Source: Mesorhizobium sp. CU3 (GTDB lineage Bacteria > Pseudomonadota > Alphaproteobacteria > Rhizobiales > Rhizobiaceae). Taken from it: a stretch of DNA of 64,000 bases. Each line of letters starts with the position of its first letter. Position 1 is the stretch's first letter. A program made the position numbers and the translations under genes. The stretch spans positions 124,001 to 188,000 of the forward strand of contig NZ_VFWX01000013.1 in the NCBI RefSeq assembly GCF_006442965.1, written 5' to 3'. Below, one piece after another: positions 1-8,406 of the stretch. Below the pieces are notes generated by a model. That model was given only the letters and a program-made list of their open reading frames with translations, did no database searches and had not been told where the DNA came from.

Positions 1-1
1 C

Positions 2-949
2 GCCGTGCGTCCCGAACTTGCCAAATTCCCCAAGCTGGCCGAGGTGAGCGAGTTCGTCCATTGCGAGATTGCGGTCCGCATGGACGACAAGCCCAGCCAG
101 GCGCTGCGCCACGGCCGCTGGAAATCGTCGATGTGGAAGGCAGTCGAGGCGGTGAAGAGCGGCACTGCGCAGGCTTGCGTCTCCGCCGGCAACACCGGCG
201 CGCTGATGGCGATGTCGAAATTCTGCCTGCGCACCATGGCCACCATTGAGCGGCCGGCGATCGCGGCGCTTTGGCCGACGACTCGCGGCGAAAGCGTGGT
301 GCTCGATGTCGGCGCCACCATCGGAGCCGACGCGCATCAGCTTGTCGACTTCGCCATTCTCGGCACCGGCATGGCGCGCTCGGTGTTCGGCATCGAGCGG
401 CCGAGCGTCGGCTTGCTCAATGTCGGCGTCGAGGAGATCAAGGGCCAGGAAGAGGTCAAAGAGGCTGGCCGCATGCTGCGCGAGGCCAACATGGCCTCGA
501 TGAATTATCGCGGTTTCGTCGAAGGCGACGACATCGGCAAGGGCACGGTCGACGTTGTCGTCACCGAGGGTTTTGCCGGCAACATCGCGCTGAAGACCGC
601 CGAGGGCACGGCAAGGCAGATCGCCGGCTACCTGCGCGCCGCCATGAGCCGCACGCTGATGGCCAAGATCGGCTATGTTTTCGCCAAGGGCGCCTTCGAT
701 CGGTTGCGCGAGAAGATGGATGTCGGCCGCTCCAATGGCGGCGTCTTCCTGGGGTTGAAGGGCATCGTGGTGAAGAGCCATGGCGGCACCGATTCGGATG
801 GCTTCGCGGCGGCGATCGAGCTCGGTTATGATATGGTCCGCAACAATTTGCTTGACCGGATCGAGGCCGACCTCGATCTGTTCCATGCGCGCAACCCGAA
901 TGCGCAGGCAAACAGGAAATCCGGCGCCACCGCCGACGCCGAGGAATAG
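2..949 (+). CDS. plsX: Phosphate acyltransferase PlsX, 5' end cut by the window edge
   Basis: PlsX makes acyl-phosphate from acyl-ACP, the first step of the PlsX/PlsY route to phosphatidic acid. The reading frame is open from base 2, and the visible 315 codons match the family from about residue 45 on, so roughly 40-45 N-terminal residues lie outside the window. Recognisable segments are SAGNTGALMA near the start, the LDVGATIGADA stretch, GFVEGDDIGKGTVDVVVTEGF is the central conserved block (in part), and KSHGGTDSDGF near the end. The ATG at base 5 is internal and not the true start. fabH follows after 9 bp, the usual plsX-fabH operon of alphaproteobacteria. Confidence 0.96.
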   Translation, partial: AVRPELAKFPKLAEVSEFVHCEIAVRMDDKPSQALRHGRWKSSMWKAVEAVKSGTAQACVSAGNTGALMAMSKFCLRTMATIERPAIAALWPTTRGESVVLDVGATIGADAHQLVDFAILGTGMARSVFGIERPSVGLLNVGVEEIKGQEEVKEAGRMLREANMASMNYRGFVEGDDIGKGTVDVVVTEGFAGNIALKTAEGTARQIAGYLRAAMSRTLMAKIGYVFAKGAFDRLREKMDVGRSNGGVFLGLKGIVVKSHGGTDSDGFAAAIELGYDMVRNNLLDRIEADLDLFHARNPNAQANRKSGATADAEE

Positions 950-958
950 GAAAGAGCC

Positions 959-1930
959 TTGATCAGATCAGTCGTGCGCGGCAATGGTGCCGCGCTGCCC
1001 CGCCGCATCATGAAGAATGCCGACTTCGAAGGCATGGTCGAGACCTCCGACGAGTGGATCGTCCAGCGCACCGGCATCCGCCAGCGCCATGTCGCGGCCG
1101 ATGACGAGACGACGGCCTCGCTCGGCGAGGCGGCTGCGCGCGCCGCGCTAGCCAGCGCCGGCCTGACGCCGGCCGACATCGACCTGATCGTGCTGGCGAC
1201 CTCGACGCCCAACAACACGTTTCCGGCGACCGCCGTCGAGATCCAGAACCGGCTCGGCATGCATCACGGCTTCGCCTTCGACATGCAGGCGGTGTGCTCG
1301 GGCTTCGTCTACGCCGTCGCCACCGCTGATCTCTACATCCGCGGCGGCCAGGCCAAACGCGTGTTGGTGATCGGCTCCGAAACCTTTTCACGCATTCTTG
1401 ACTGGAACGACCGCTCGACCTGCGTGCTCTTCGGCGACGGCGCCGGCGCGCTGATCCTCGAGGCGCAAGAGGGAGCGGGCGCCATCGCCGATCGCGGCGT
1501 GCTGGCGGCCAGCCTGCGCTCCGACGGCGTCCACAAGGACAAGCTCTTCGTCGATGGCGGACCGTCGACCACGGGAACGGTCGGCCATCTCAGGATGGAA
1601 GGTCGCGAAGTGTTCAAGCATGCCGTCGGCATGATCACCGACGTCATCGAGGCGACCTTCTCGCAGGCTGGCATCACGGCCGACGATCTCGACTGGTTCG
1701 TGCCGCACCAGGCCAATAAACGAATTATTGACGCTTCGGCCAGGAAGCTCGGGATCGCCGAAGAGAAAGTGGTGGTCACCGTCGATTTACACGGTAACAC
1801 CTCGGCTGCCTCCGTACCGCTGGCGCTCTCGGTGGCCGTCGCCGACGGCCGCATCAAGAAGGGCGATCTGGTGTTGCTCGAGGCGATGGGTGGAGGCTTC
1901 ACCTGGGGCGCGGTGTTGGTCCGCTGGTAA
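959..1930 (+). CDS. fabH: 3-oxoacyl-ACP synthase III (KAS III)
   Basis: FabH condenses acetyl-CoA with malonyl-ACP to start fatty acid synthesis. The 323-residue product has the normal family length and the complete Cys-His-Asn triad: Cys113 in DMQAVCSGF, His250 in VPHQAN and Asn280 in HGNTSAAS. The glycine-rich C-terminus EAMGGGFTWGA is also present. The start is a TTG at 959, preceded by GGAAAGAG, and it gives the canonical N-terminus MIRSVVRGNGAALP; no ATG nearby fits. It lies 9 bp after plsX, so the two are probably co-transcribed. Non-ATG starts are common for this gene in rhizobia. Confidence 0.97.
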   Translation: MIRSVVRGNGAALPRRIMKNADFEGMVETSDEWIVQRTGIRQRHVAADDETTASLGEAAARAALASAGLTPADIDLIVLATSTPNNTFPATAVEIQNRLGMHHGFAFDMQAVCSGFVYAVATADLYIRGGQAKRVLVIGSETFSRILDWNDRSTCVLFGDGAGALILEAQEGAGAIADRGVLAASLRSDGVHKDKLFVDGGPSTTGTVGHLRMEGREVFKHAVGMITDVIEATFSQAGITADDLDWFVPHQANKRIIDASARKLGIAEEKVVVTVDLHGNTSAASVPLALSVAVADGRIKKGDLVLLEAMGGGFTWGAVLVRW

Positions 1931-2036
1931 GTGCCGAACAGTCCAGTTTCGGTTCTTGACCTTGCCGGATCAATTACTTAGGCTCGGCCTTTATCTGTAT
2001 CGATTTACGTTTTGCGCGAGCTGATGGGACGGTCGC

Positions 2037-2360
2037 ATGGGGGGAAAGACACTGACGCGTGCCGACCTTGCCGAAGCCGTCTACCGAAAGGTCGGCTTGT
2101 CGCGCACGGAATCGGCGGAGCTCGTCGAAGCGGTTCTCGATGAGATTTGCGAAGCCATCGTTCGCGGCGAGACGGTGAAGCTGTCGTCCTTCGCCACCTT
2201 CCATGTCCGCTCCAAGAACGAGCGCATCGGCCGCAATCCCAAGACCGGCGAGGAGGTGCCGATCCTGCCGCGCCGGGTGATGACGTTCAAATCGTCGAAC
2301 GTGTTGAAGAGCCGCATCCTGCGCTCGCACCAGAACAGCAAGACCAAGAGCGGCAAATAG
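2037..2360 (+). CDS. ihfA: Integration host factor subunit alpha
   Basis: A 107-residue HU/IHF-family DNA-bending protein. The family core is clear: TLTRADLAEAVYRKVGLSR at the N-terminus, FATFHVRSKNERIGRNPKTG in the beta arm, and VMTFKSSNVLK at the end of the core. The position downstream of fabH and upstream of a MerR gene is the conserved location of ihfA, not hupB, in Rhizobiales. The C-terminal tail (HQNSKTKSGK) is basic. Its partner IHF beta is not in the window. The start is the ATG at 2037, directly after a weakly purine-rich leader. Confidence 0.95.
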   Translation: MGGKTLTRADLAEAVYRKVGLSRTESAELVEAVLDEICEAIVRGETVKLSSFATFHVRSKNERIGRNPKTGEEVPILPRRVMTFKSSNVLKSRILRSHQNSKTKSGK

Positions 2361-2492
2361 ATCGCCGGCCAATACGGTTGAAAACCGCCGGCTCCTTTGA
2401 CGTCGGGCTTGAATATTGTTTCATAAGCCGCTGAAATAAGCCTCGATTCGGGATGAACTGACCCGATCGCCGTCCAGCGTGAGGTTCCGCCT

Positions 2493-3032
2493 ATGGACAA
2501 GAGCCCCGATGCGTTCCGCACCATCAGCGAAGTCGCGGAAGATCTCGATCTGCCGCAGCACGTGCTGCGTTTCTGGGAGACGCGCTTCAACCAGATCAAG
2601 CCGATGAAGCGCGGCGGCGGCCGCCGCTACTACCGGCCGCAGGATGTCGAGCTGATCAAGGGCATCCGTCACATGCTCTACGACCAGGGCTACACGATCA
2701 AGGGCGTGCAGAAGCTGTTGCGTGAGAACGGCAACCATTTTTTGGTCGCCATCGGCAATGGCGACATGGCGGCCGTCGAGGCAATTGCGCAGCGCCGACA
2801 GGCCGAGCAGGTGCCGCTGACCGCCGGCGCCCAGCCGCGCGGTGACGAGGATGCGCTGGTCGGGCAGCCCAAGGTGAAACCCAGCCGCCGCTTCTTCGGT
2901 CTCGGCAAGGGCGACGAGGAAGGTCCTGTACAGCCCGATTCCTCGAAATTGTCGCGCGACAATCGCGCTTTGCTGCAGGAAGCGCTGTTCGACCTCCTGG
3001 AATGCAAGCGGTTGCTCGACCAGGTGCGCTGA
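2493..3032 (+). CDS. MerR-family transcriptional regulator
   Basis: A 179-residue protein with an N-terminal MerR winged helix-turn-helix: TISEVAEDLDLPQHVLRFWE, followed by the RRYYRPQDVELI wing and recognition segment (residues about 10-75). The rest is a variable, partly charged C-terminal region (about 90-179) without the cysteines of metal-sensing MerR proteins. It is the last member of the conserved plsX-fabH-ihfA-merR cluster. The regulated genes and any ligand cannot be read from the sequence. The start at ATG 2493 is preceded by GTGAGGTT. Confidence 0.9.
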   Translation: MDKSPDAFRTISEVAEDLDLPQHVLRFWETRFNQIKPMKRGGGRRYYRPQDVELIKGIRHMLYDQGYTIKGVQKLLRENGNHFLVAIGNGDMAAVEAIAQRRQAEQVPLTAGAQPRGDEDALVGQPKVKPSRRFFGLGKGDEEGPVQPDSSKLSRDNRALLQEALFDLLECKRLLDQVR

Positions 3033-3110
3033 CGCAGCGCCGCTGTTCGGCAACGGAACTGCCGCGATGCCGGCGCGTTAGCCCTTCTCTCGAAGAGAAG
3101 GACATTTCGC

Positions 3111-3413
3111 ATGGCATCGTTCTCGACGCTCTCTGACCTCGACCTCGACCGGAAGGTCGCCTCGCTTTCGCGTCAGCTCGACGATCTCAAGAAGGCATTG
3201 ACCAAACACGGCGACGCCTATGTCGAAGACGGCCGCGAGGCGGCATCCGACTACTATGCGCAGCTCGGCGAACGCCTCCACGAGGCGCTGCCGGCCATCC
3301 GGCGCAGGGGCAGGGCGCTCGAGCGCACCGCCCGCGACAATCCAGCGGCGACCGCAGCCGTCGGCTTGGTCGTGGTCGGGCTGCTCGCTGGTCTGCTTTT
3401 CTCCCGGCGGTGA
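3111..3413 (+). CDS. DUF883/ElaB-like membrane-anchored protein
   Basis: A 100-residue protein. Residues 1-75 are hydrophilic and helical with a LSRQLDDLKKAL coiled-coil-like segment. Residues about 80-97 form a single hydrophobic helix rich in Gly and Ala (AVGLVVVGLLAGLLF) ending in SRR. That layout, a soluble amphipathic helix, the NPAATAAV turn and a C-terminal anchor, is the DUF883 (ElaB/YqjD) pattern; those proteins sit in the inner membrane and have been linked to ribosome association. A good AGAAGGACATTTCGC leader precedes the ATG. It starts 78 bp after the merR gene and may share its transcript. Confidence 0.72.
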   Translation: MASFSTLSDLDLDRKVASLSRQLDDLKKALTKHGDAYVEDGREAASDYYAQLGERLHEALPAIRRRGRALERTARDNPAATAAVGLVVVGLLAGLLFSRR

Positions 3414-3453
3414 AAGATCCACGCGCCGTTTTCAGAACGTTTGGCGGCAGACA

Positions 3454-4466
3454 TCAAGGCGTTTGCTCGATGCTGATGTCGGCCTTCCATTGCCTGGCGG
3501 GAACGTCTGGCGTCGATCCGCACTTGGCCCGAAGTGCACTGGCGTATAAGCGCGCCAGGCCTTTCTGTTCCCGCTGCAGATAGTGCGATCGATTGAGTCG
3601 CCATAGCCGCTCGATTTCGCCGGCGAACGCCGGATTGGCGCAGATGCCATAGCCTGCTGCGGGATAGACGACGACCTCGCCGGCGTAGAGACACCGGTCG
3701 GTCACCAGGAAGTCGACACGGATGTAATCGAGGTCGCCGGCGATCACGGGTGCAATCGATATCGCTTGGCGGACATAGTCGAGAAGCCGCGCGTTGACAG
3801 GCACCGCCTGATCCTCGCGGGGATAGTCAGGATCGCGCCCCGCAATGGGGCGGCTTCCCGATCCAGAAGCAAAGAACGCAGTGCGGCCTTATCCTCGACC
3901 CAGGCGTGTGTGACCGTTCCGCCGCAAACATGCACTTTGATGTCGGTTGCTATCGTTTCGCCGGAGAGCGGCAGCCGCTCTTCCACGAAGACGGGGGGAA
4001 CAATCGACCAATAAGCCCATTCGCCATCGCGGCGGCCATAGATTTTTCGCAACCAGCGCCTGGCCTTGGCAATGATGTGGTCGCGGCTCGGTTCGCCACC
4101 GGCAATGAATATGTTCATCGCGCAGCCGTGGTTCGCCTTGACAACGACATCGCCGGCCAAAAGGTCGACAGGAATGTCCGCAGGGTCGCCCCCGGACCAC
4201 ATCGTTCGCGGCACGGCAAGTTCGGGGCAGACGCTGCGGATATAAGCCTTCGCGGCGAGCTTGTCGGTCAGTGTCACGAACAGTGGGTTCCGGTCGAAGA
4301 TTTTTCGCCAGAGCACCCTCTCATGATAGCTCTCAGGCGCGGCCGGATTGGGCAGGTAGCCCAGTTTCATGGCAAATCGAACGAGCAGGACCGGATGACG
4401 AAGCGTGAGCAGCAGGCGCGCAATAGCCAGAATGAGACGGTGTCTGGTCGCGAGATTGGCCTTCAT
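3454..4466 (-). pseudogene. TupA-like ATP-grasp protein, frameshifted
   Basis: Two overlapping frames together match the intact paralogue at 5106-6092 over its whole length. The first frame (from ATG at 4466) covers residues 1 to about 210, with DRNPLFVTLTDKLAAKAYIR, the KANHGCAMNIF glycine/His loop and FVEERLPLSGETIATDIKVH. It then runs into nonsense. The second frame (from about 3840 down to 3454) resumes at the sequence equivalent to DPDYPREDQ and carries the C-terminal third with YIRVDFLV. Alignment to the paralogue shows one base missing in the C4 run at 3838-3841. With it restored the protein would be about 337 residues. It may be a true pseudogene or a sequencing error; the family belongs with amidoligase-type ATP-grasp enzymes of polymer biosynthesis. 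Confidence 0.85.
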
Positions 4467-4630
4467 GCGGGATACATTCCGGGAAAGCCCCTGTCAGGCC
4501 GAGAAGGAGGGCCGATCGACCCGCGACTATTCCGTAGCACAAATCATAAAGAACTTGTCATCCCTCATTGGCGAGGCGCGTATCACGCGAAAAAGCCGGG
4601 GAAAGGCTGTCGCGGATAGAGCGGCAAATC

Positions 4631-4660
4631 AAAAATGGCGGCCGCAGATCGCGGCCACCA
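4631..4660 (-). terminator. Rho-independent terminator downstream of the small secreted protein gene
   Basis: On the minus strand a GC-rich stem (arms 4651-4660 and 4636-4645, loop GATC-like of 5 bases) is followed by TTTTTGATT at 4635-4627. It lies 24 bp beyond the stop of the gene at 4684-4944, which it would terminate. One or two stem mismatches. Confidence 0.6.
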
Positions 4661-4683
4661 TCTTCATACCCCGCTTTTGGCGA

Positions 4684-4944
4684 TCAGTTCGCGGCCTTGA
4701 GCCGGGTTTTCGGGTCGACCTTCATGACCTGGCTGCACTTGCCGTAGACGGTGCCGTTCTTGTCGGTGGCGTCGGTGTAGGTGCCCTTGCAGTCGATCTG
4801 CAGCACCAGACACGAACCCGAGCCCTTACAGACGGCGCCGCCGTCGCCGGTCGGATGCGTGCCGGCAAAAGCCGGCGCCGAAACCGAGCTGAAAGCCGAA
4901 ACGACGAGAGCCGCGGCGAGGGTGATACGCTTGAAGTTGGTCAT
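4684..4944 (-). CDS. Small secreted protein of unknown function
   Basis: An 86-residue product with a classic signal peptide (MTNFKRITLAAALVVSAF...APAFA, cleavage likely after residue 27) and a mature part of about 59 residues containing four cysteines (Cys39, 45, 52 and 70), which could form two disulfides in the periplasm. The ATG at 4944 is chosen over upstream Met codons because AAGGAAA lies 8 bases before it and because it starts exactly at the signal peptide. I do not recognise a named family. A terminator follows directly, so the gene is probably monocistronic. Confidence 0.75.
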   Translation of the reverse strand: MTNFKRITLAAALVVSAFSSVSAPAFAGTHPTGDGGAVCKGSGSCLVLQIDCKGTYTDATDKNGTVYGKCSQVMKVDPKTRLKAAN

Positions 4945-5105
4945 TTGAGCATTTCCTTCCATTGGTTTGCGAGGATCGCCTCTTTGGCGTCCTTCCAGGT
5001 TTGGGAGCGCCTTCGTGGCGTCCATGACCGTTGAGTGCCGCAACCAGCGGAATGGTTCATATGGGCGCGATTTTTCGGGACGGCGCTGCCCAAGCAATGG
5101 AAGCT

Positions 5106-6092
5106 CTAGGCGCGGATTTCTTTTGCCCTCGCGCCGGCACATCTGGCGCGCAATGCCTCGGCGTAAACGCGGCCAAGGCCGCGATGCGGCCGCCTGAGAT
5201 AGGCGGAGTTTTCGAGATGCCACAGGCATTCGAGGCTGCCGGCGATGACGGGGTTTGTCCAGGTGCCGTAACCGGCCGCGGAATAGATGCAAATCTCGCC
5301 GGCATGGAGACCCTTGTCCGTCACCAGGAAATCGACCCTGACATGGTCGAGATCGCCGGCGATGCGGGGCGCCAATGCTATCGCTTGGCGGACAAGGTCG
5401 AGCAGGGCGTGGCCAACCGGCATCGATTGATCCTCACGCGGATAATCGGGATCGCGTCCCGGTAACGGCTGGCCGTTGCCGTCGAACAGATGCGAGCGCT
5501 TGGCGAGCTTGTCCTCGGCCCAGACATGGCTGATCTCGCCGGCGCAGACATGGACCTTGATGTCGGTGGCGATCGTTCCGCCGCTGAGTTGCAGCCGCTC
5601 CTCGACGAGAACCATTGGGACGATCGGCCAATAGGCCCACTCGCCGTTACGCCGCCCGAAGCGCCTTTTGAGCCACCGCTTCGTCTTGCGCACGATCTGC
5701 TCCCGATCGGGCCGGCCGTCGGAAACGAAGATGTTCATTTCGCAGCCGTGATTGACCTTCACGACGACTTGGCCGGCAAGCAGTTCCGTCGGGATGTCGC
5801 TCGGGTCCGGGCCGGACCAAAGCGTTTCGGGTATCGGCAATTCGGGGCAGGCGGCCCGGATATGGGCCTTTGCCGCCAGCTTGTCGGTCAGCGTCACGAA
5901 CAGCGGGTTACGGTCGACGATCTTCCGCCACAGCATCAACTCGTTGTAGCGCGTCGGCGCGGCCGGATTGGGCAGATAGCCCATTCGTCGAGCGAAGCGG
6001 GCAATGAGCAATGGATGACGAAGGGTAAGGGCAATGCGCGCGGCAGTCAGCACCAGGCGGTGTCTGGTCGGCAGGTCGACGCTTGTTCCCAT
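5106..6092 (-). CDS. TupA-like ATP-grasp amidoligase-type protein
   Basis: A 328-residue intact copy of the family that is frameshifted at 3454-4466. The features are NPLFVTLTDKLAAKAHIR (residues about 63-80), VVVKVNHGCEMNIFV (nucleotide-binding loop region), VLVEERLQLSGGTIATDIKVH, and a C-terminal HVRVDFLVTDKGLHAGEICIY that would supply metal and ATP ligands of the ATP-grasp fold. TupA of Bacillus takes part in teichuronopeptide synthesis, and relatives are found near polysaccharide genes. Here the acceptor is unknown. The two paralogues share a large part of their sequence, so they arose by tandem duplication with a small secreted protein gene between them. Start at ATG 6092; GTG-type alternatives are not needed. 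Confidence 0.82.
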   Translation of the reverse strand: MGTSVDLPTRHRLVLTAARIALTLRHPLLIARFARRMGYLPNPAAPTRYNELMLWRKIVDRNPLFVTLTDKLAAKAHIRAACPELPIPETLWSGPDPSDIPTELLAGQVVVKVNHGCEMNIFVSDGRPDREQIVRKTKRWLKRRFGRRNGEWAYWPIVPMVLVEERLQLSGGTIATDIKVHVCAGEISHVWAEDKLAKRSHLFDGNGQPLPGRDPDYPREDQSMPVGHALLDLVRQAIALAPRIAGDLDHVRVDFLVTDKGLHAGEICIYSAAGYGTWTNPVIAGSLECLWHLENSAYLRRPHRGLGRVYAEALRARCAGARAKEIRA

Positions 6093-6176
6093 CGGATACG
6101 GTCCGGAGCGCTGTGCGGCAGTACCGGATGGCGGATGCTAGGAGGTCCGATGGGAAGGCCGGTCCGCTCAAACGGC

Positions 6177-6222
6177 GAAGGCCTGATCCTTCCCATCGGT
6201 AGTTGGGAAGGATCAGGCCTTC
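6177..6222. repeat. Perfect 18-bp inverted repeat at the 3' end of the polyhistidine gene
   Basis: Arms 6177-6194 and 6205-6222 are perfectly complementary, separated by a 10-base loop. The right arm covers the stop codon (6213-6215) and the last codons of the polyhistidine gene. There is no strong T run after it on either strand, so it may be an mRNA-stabilising hairpin or an atypical terminator rather than a standard rho-independent one. Confidence 0.8.
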
Positions 6223-6416
6223 TTCGGAGCCATCTTCTTGTGGTGGTGATGATGATGGTGGTGATGGTGATGATGATGCTTGTGGTGATGATGATGATGG
6301 TGATGATGGTGGTGCTTCTTGGCCGGAGCCGCATCAGCGCTCGTCACGCCGAGAGAGGCCATGCTGAACGCCAGGGCCAGAGCAAGCCCGGACGCGGTGA
6401 GGAGGGACTTCTTCAT
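6213..6416 (-). CDS. Exported polyhistidine protein
   Basis: A 67-residue product. Residues 1-29 are a signal peptide (MKKSLLTASG... ending TSADA-A). The mature peptide is almost pure histidine: 11 His, one Lys, then 13 His, flanked by Lys pairs (24 His of about 38 mature residues). The His codons mix CAC and CAT, so this is not a simple trinucleotide run. Such a peptide should bind Ni, Zn, Cu or Co in the periplasm or outside the cell and could act as a metal sink or buffer; this is inference from composition. The start at ATG 6416 is preceded by AAGGAAACGAAATC. The gene stands alone between the ATP-grasp gene and the DUF5666-like gene. Confidence 0.82.
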   Translation of the reverse strand: MKKSLLTASGLALALAFSMASLGVTSADAAPAKKHHHHHHHHHHHKHHHHHHHHHHHHHKKMAPKKA

Positions 6417-6630
6417 GATTTCGTTTCCTTTTTACGCGGGCGTTCCGAGACTCACCGGATCAAATCGGTGACCCAAGCCCCGCGTTGAAACTATCCTCCC
6501 GGATTTTTTCGACACTTTTTCCCAACTGTAGATTTTTGTTTCTGGATTGTTTCTGGGACACGTTTCCGCACACGTGTTGTCTGCGGCGCAACGCGTGGGC
6601 CAATAGCGCCAGGAAGCGAATGCGCTCGCC

Positions 6631-7239
6631 TTACATGGGCGGCGCGATGCCGTGATTGCCGACAACGACGCGATTCGAGACCAGCTTGCCGTCGCTGCCG
6701 CGTTGCGCGTTGACGAATACGGCCATGCCCGGCGTCAGGTCCGCCGGCGTGGCCTCCGCGAAGGTCACGATCGGCGTCGTCTGCGGGATCGCTATCTGCT
6801 TCTTCTGGCCATTATCATAAGTGAGCGTCACGGTGCGGCCGTTGATCTCGGTGACGTCGGCGACGGTGCCGTTGGTCATGCGGCTGTTGGGTTGCAAGTC
6901 CCAATCGCGATCGCCTTCGCCGGTGCCTTTGAGCGCAGCCGGAAAGACCACGACCTCCAGCGCGCCACTGCCGCCATCGGCCTTGGAAACCGAGGCGATG
7001 CCTAGGAAGTCGCCCTGCTTGATGTCGGCGGCCGACGCCTTGGCGACCCCGGAGATTTTCCAGCCGTCGGCCAGGGTGATGGCATCCGTCTTGCCGTCGC
7101 GGTCCTTCACCGTCAGCGTCGATCCGGCAAAGCTGACCACCGTGCCGCGCACGCGCGTCGCGTCCGCCGCCTGGGCTGCCGCCGCGCCGACGAGGCTTGA
7201 TACTGTGCCAAGCACAATTGCGAGTGATTTCAGATTCAT
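6631..7239 (-). CDS. Periplasmic DUF5666-like beta-barrel protein
   Basis: A 202-residue protein with a signal peptide (MNLKSLAIVLGTVSSLVGA, cleavage near AAQAAD). The mature part has two repeats of a small beta-rich module: RVRGTVVSFAGSTLTVKDRDG (about 30-50) followed by ADIKQGDFLGI, and GTVADVTEINGRTVTLTYDNG followed by ADLTPGMAVFV. The pattern 'G-x-V-x-x-V-x-G-x-x-h-T-h' plus 'DLxxG' is that of DUF5666 proteins, whose role is unknown. There is no cysteine or lipobox. It is flanked by other exported proteins but shows no operon link to them. Confidence 0.68.
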   Translation of the reverse strand: MNLKSLAIVLGTVSSLVGAAAAQAADATRVRGTVVSFAGSTLTVKDRDGKTDAITLADGWKISGVAKASAADIKQGDFLGIASVSKADGGSGALEVVVFPAALKGTGEGDRDWDLQPNSRMTNGTVADVTEINGRTVTLTYDNGQKKQIAIPQTTPIVTFAEATPADLTPGMAVFVNAQRGSDGKLVSNRVVVGNHGIAPPM

Positions 7240-7532
7240 CGCTTCCGATCCTTCCGTAAAATGCCCGGCGCCATTTGCCGGCGGCCGGTGACGGCAAGCT
7301 AACGAATCGAGGCGGCGAAAATGCCCTGCGAATCCGATCGCGGAGCTTCAAAAGAACTTGATCGAGCGCCGCGCCATCTTACATGTACGAAGCCTGCGAT
7401 ACCCGGCCGCAATGCCGCTTCACGATGGCGTGACGGCTTAAGCTCTTGGCAAATCATTCGTTAACGAGCATTCTCCCGCCCGTCTCAGGCAACGCCATTT
7501 TATCCGACCCTGTTTCATCTCAAGGAGTTGCC

Positions 7533-7799
7533 ATGCCCAACACCGTACGGAACGCTGTTTCCAACGACATCATTGCTGCGTCCGGCCTCAATCCGTTCAG
7601 GGCCGCCCGCGAAACCAGGGGATATACGCTCGAGGAACTCTCATTGACCTGCGGCCTGGCCGTCGGCGAGATCGTCGACATCGAGGACGGCAAGGATGCC
7701 GATCCCGCCAAGCTCCGGCGCATTGCCACGGCATTGCAGGTGCCTGAAGAGGAATTGATCCGGGTGCCGGCCGCCGAGGACCGCCCCGTCCAGCAATAG
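7533..7799 (+). CDS. Small XRE-type helix-turn-helix protein
   Basis: An 88-residue protein with a Cro/CI-type helix-turn-helix at about residues 24-75 (FRAARETRGYTLEELSLTCG, then KLRRIATALQVPEEEL). The ATG at 7533 is chosen because AAGGAG stands 6 bases before it; an upstream in-frame ATG at 7446 has no ribosome site and would add an unconserved tail. A strong terminator follows the gene, so it is a single-gene unit. It is probably a DNA-binding regulator of unknown targets; no toxin partner is adjacent. Confidence 0.75.
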   Translation: MPNTVRNAVSNDIIAASGLNPFRAARETRGYTLEELSLTCGLAVGEIVDIEDGKDADPAKLRRIATALQVPEEELIRVPAAEDRPVQQ

Positions 7800-7824
7800 A
7801 GGCGCGACAAGCGCCCATGCGAAG

Positions 7825-7856
7825 GCCCGCCGGCCAACCAGCCCGGCGGGCTTTTT
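7825..7856 (+). terminator. Rho-independent terminator of the XRE gene
   Basis: A nine-base GC stem (7825-7833 with 7843-7851) and CTTTTTA tail at 7851-7856, placed 26 bp after the stop codon at 7799. The arms are perfectly complementary. Confidence 0.85.
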
Positions 7857-7947
7857 AGTTTGCTGCACACGGGCGGCGTGGCTCTTGCCAATCATCGAGC
7901 CCCCGTGCGATTCGCGGTTGTTCGAACTAGTCTGACGAGGGGTCTCC

Positions 7948-8406
7948 ATGAGCTTGGAATCGGTTCGCGCCTTTTTTGCCGAGCACGCGCCGGACGTGAA
8001 GGTCATCGTCACCGAGGAGAGTTCGGCCACGGTCGCGCTTGCCGCCGAAGCGCATGGCGTGACGCCGGCGCAGATCGCCAAGACGATCTGCCTGCGCATC
8101 GGCGAGCAAACCATGCTGGTCGTCACCAGCGGTACCGCCCGGCTCGACAACCGGAAGTTCAAGGACAGGATGGGCGGCAAGCCGCGTATGTTGGGCGGCG
8201 ACGAGGTGCTGGCGGCGACCAGCCATCCGCCGGGCGGCGTCTGCCCGTTCGGCCTGCCGGGGCCGCTGCCCATCTATTGCGATCTCTCGCTCAAGGCTTT
8301 CGACATGGTCGTTCCCGCCGCCGGCGCTACTAATGCTGCCGTGCACATCGCTCCGCAGCGCATGGCCGAGCTGGTCGGTGCCGAATGGGTCGACGTTTGC
8401 CAGTAA
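7948..8406 (+). CDS. YbaK/EbsC-family aminoacyl-tRNA deacylase
   Basis: A 152-residue protein of the YbaK/ProX-like fold that removes mischarged amino acids (for instance Cys or Ala from tRNA-Pro). Hallmarks are QIAKTICLRIG around residue 50 with the conserved Lys, LDNRKFKDRMGG, and GGVCPFGLPGPLPIYCD (the GGxxPFGL loop). The length fits the free-standing deacylases. The ATG at 7948 follows GAGGGGTCTCC. It may act on the same tRNA isotype as the tRNA-Pro gene in this window, but that is only a family expectation. Confidence 0.85.
   Translation: MSLESVRAFFAEHAPDVKVIVTEESSATVALAAEAHGVTPAQIAKTICLRIGEQTMLVVTSGTARLDNRKFKDRMGGKPRMLGGDEVLAATSHPPGGVCPFGLPGPLPIYCDLSLKAFDMVVPAAGATNAAVHIAPQRMAELVGAEWVDVCQ

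Noticed and set aside
3838..3841. Programmed ribosomal frameshift in the TupA-like gene
   Set aside because: No slippery heptamer or following stem and the paralogue is read in one frame; a lost base is simpler.
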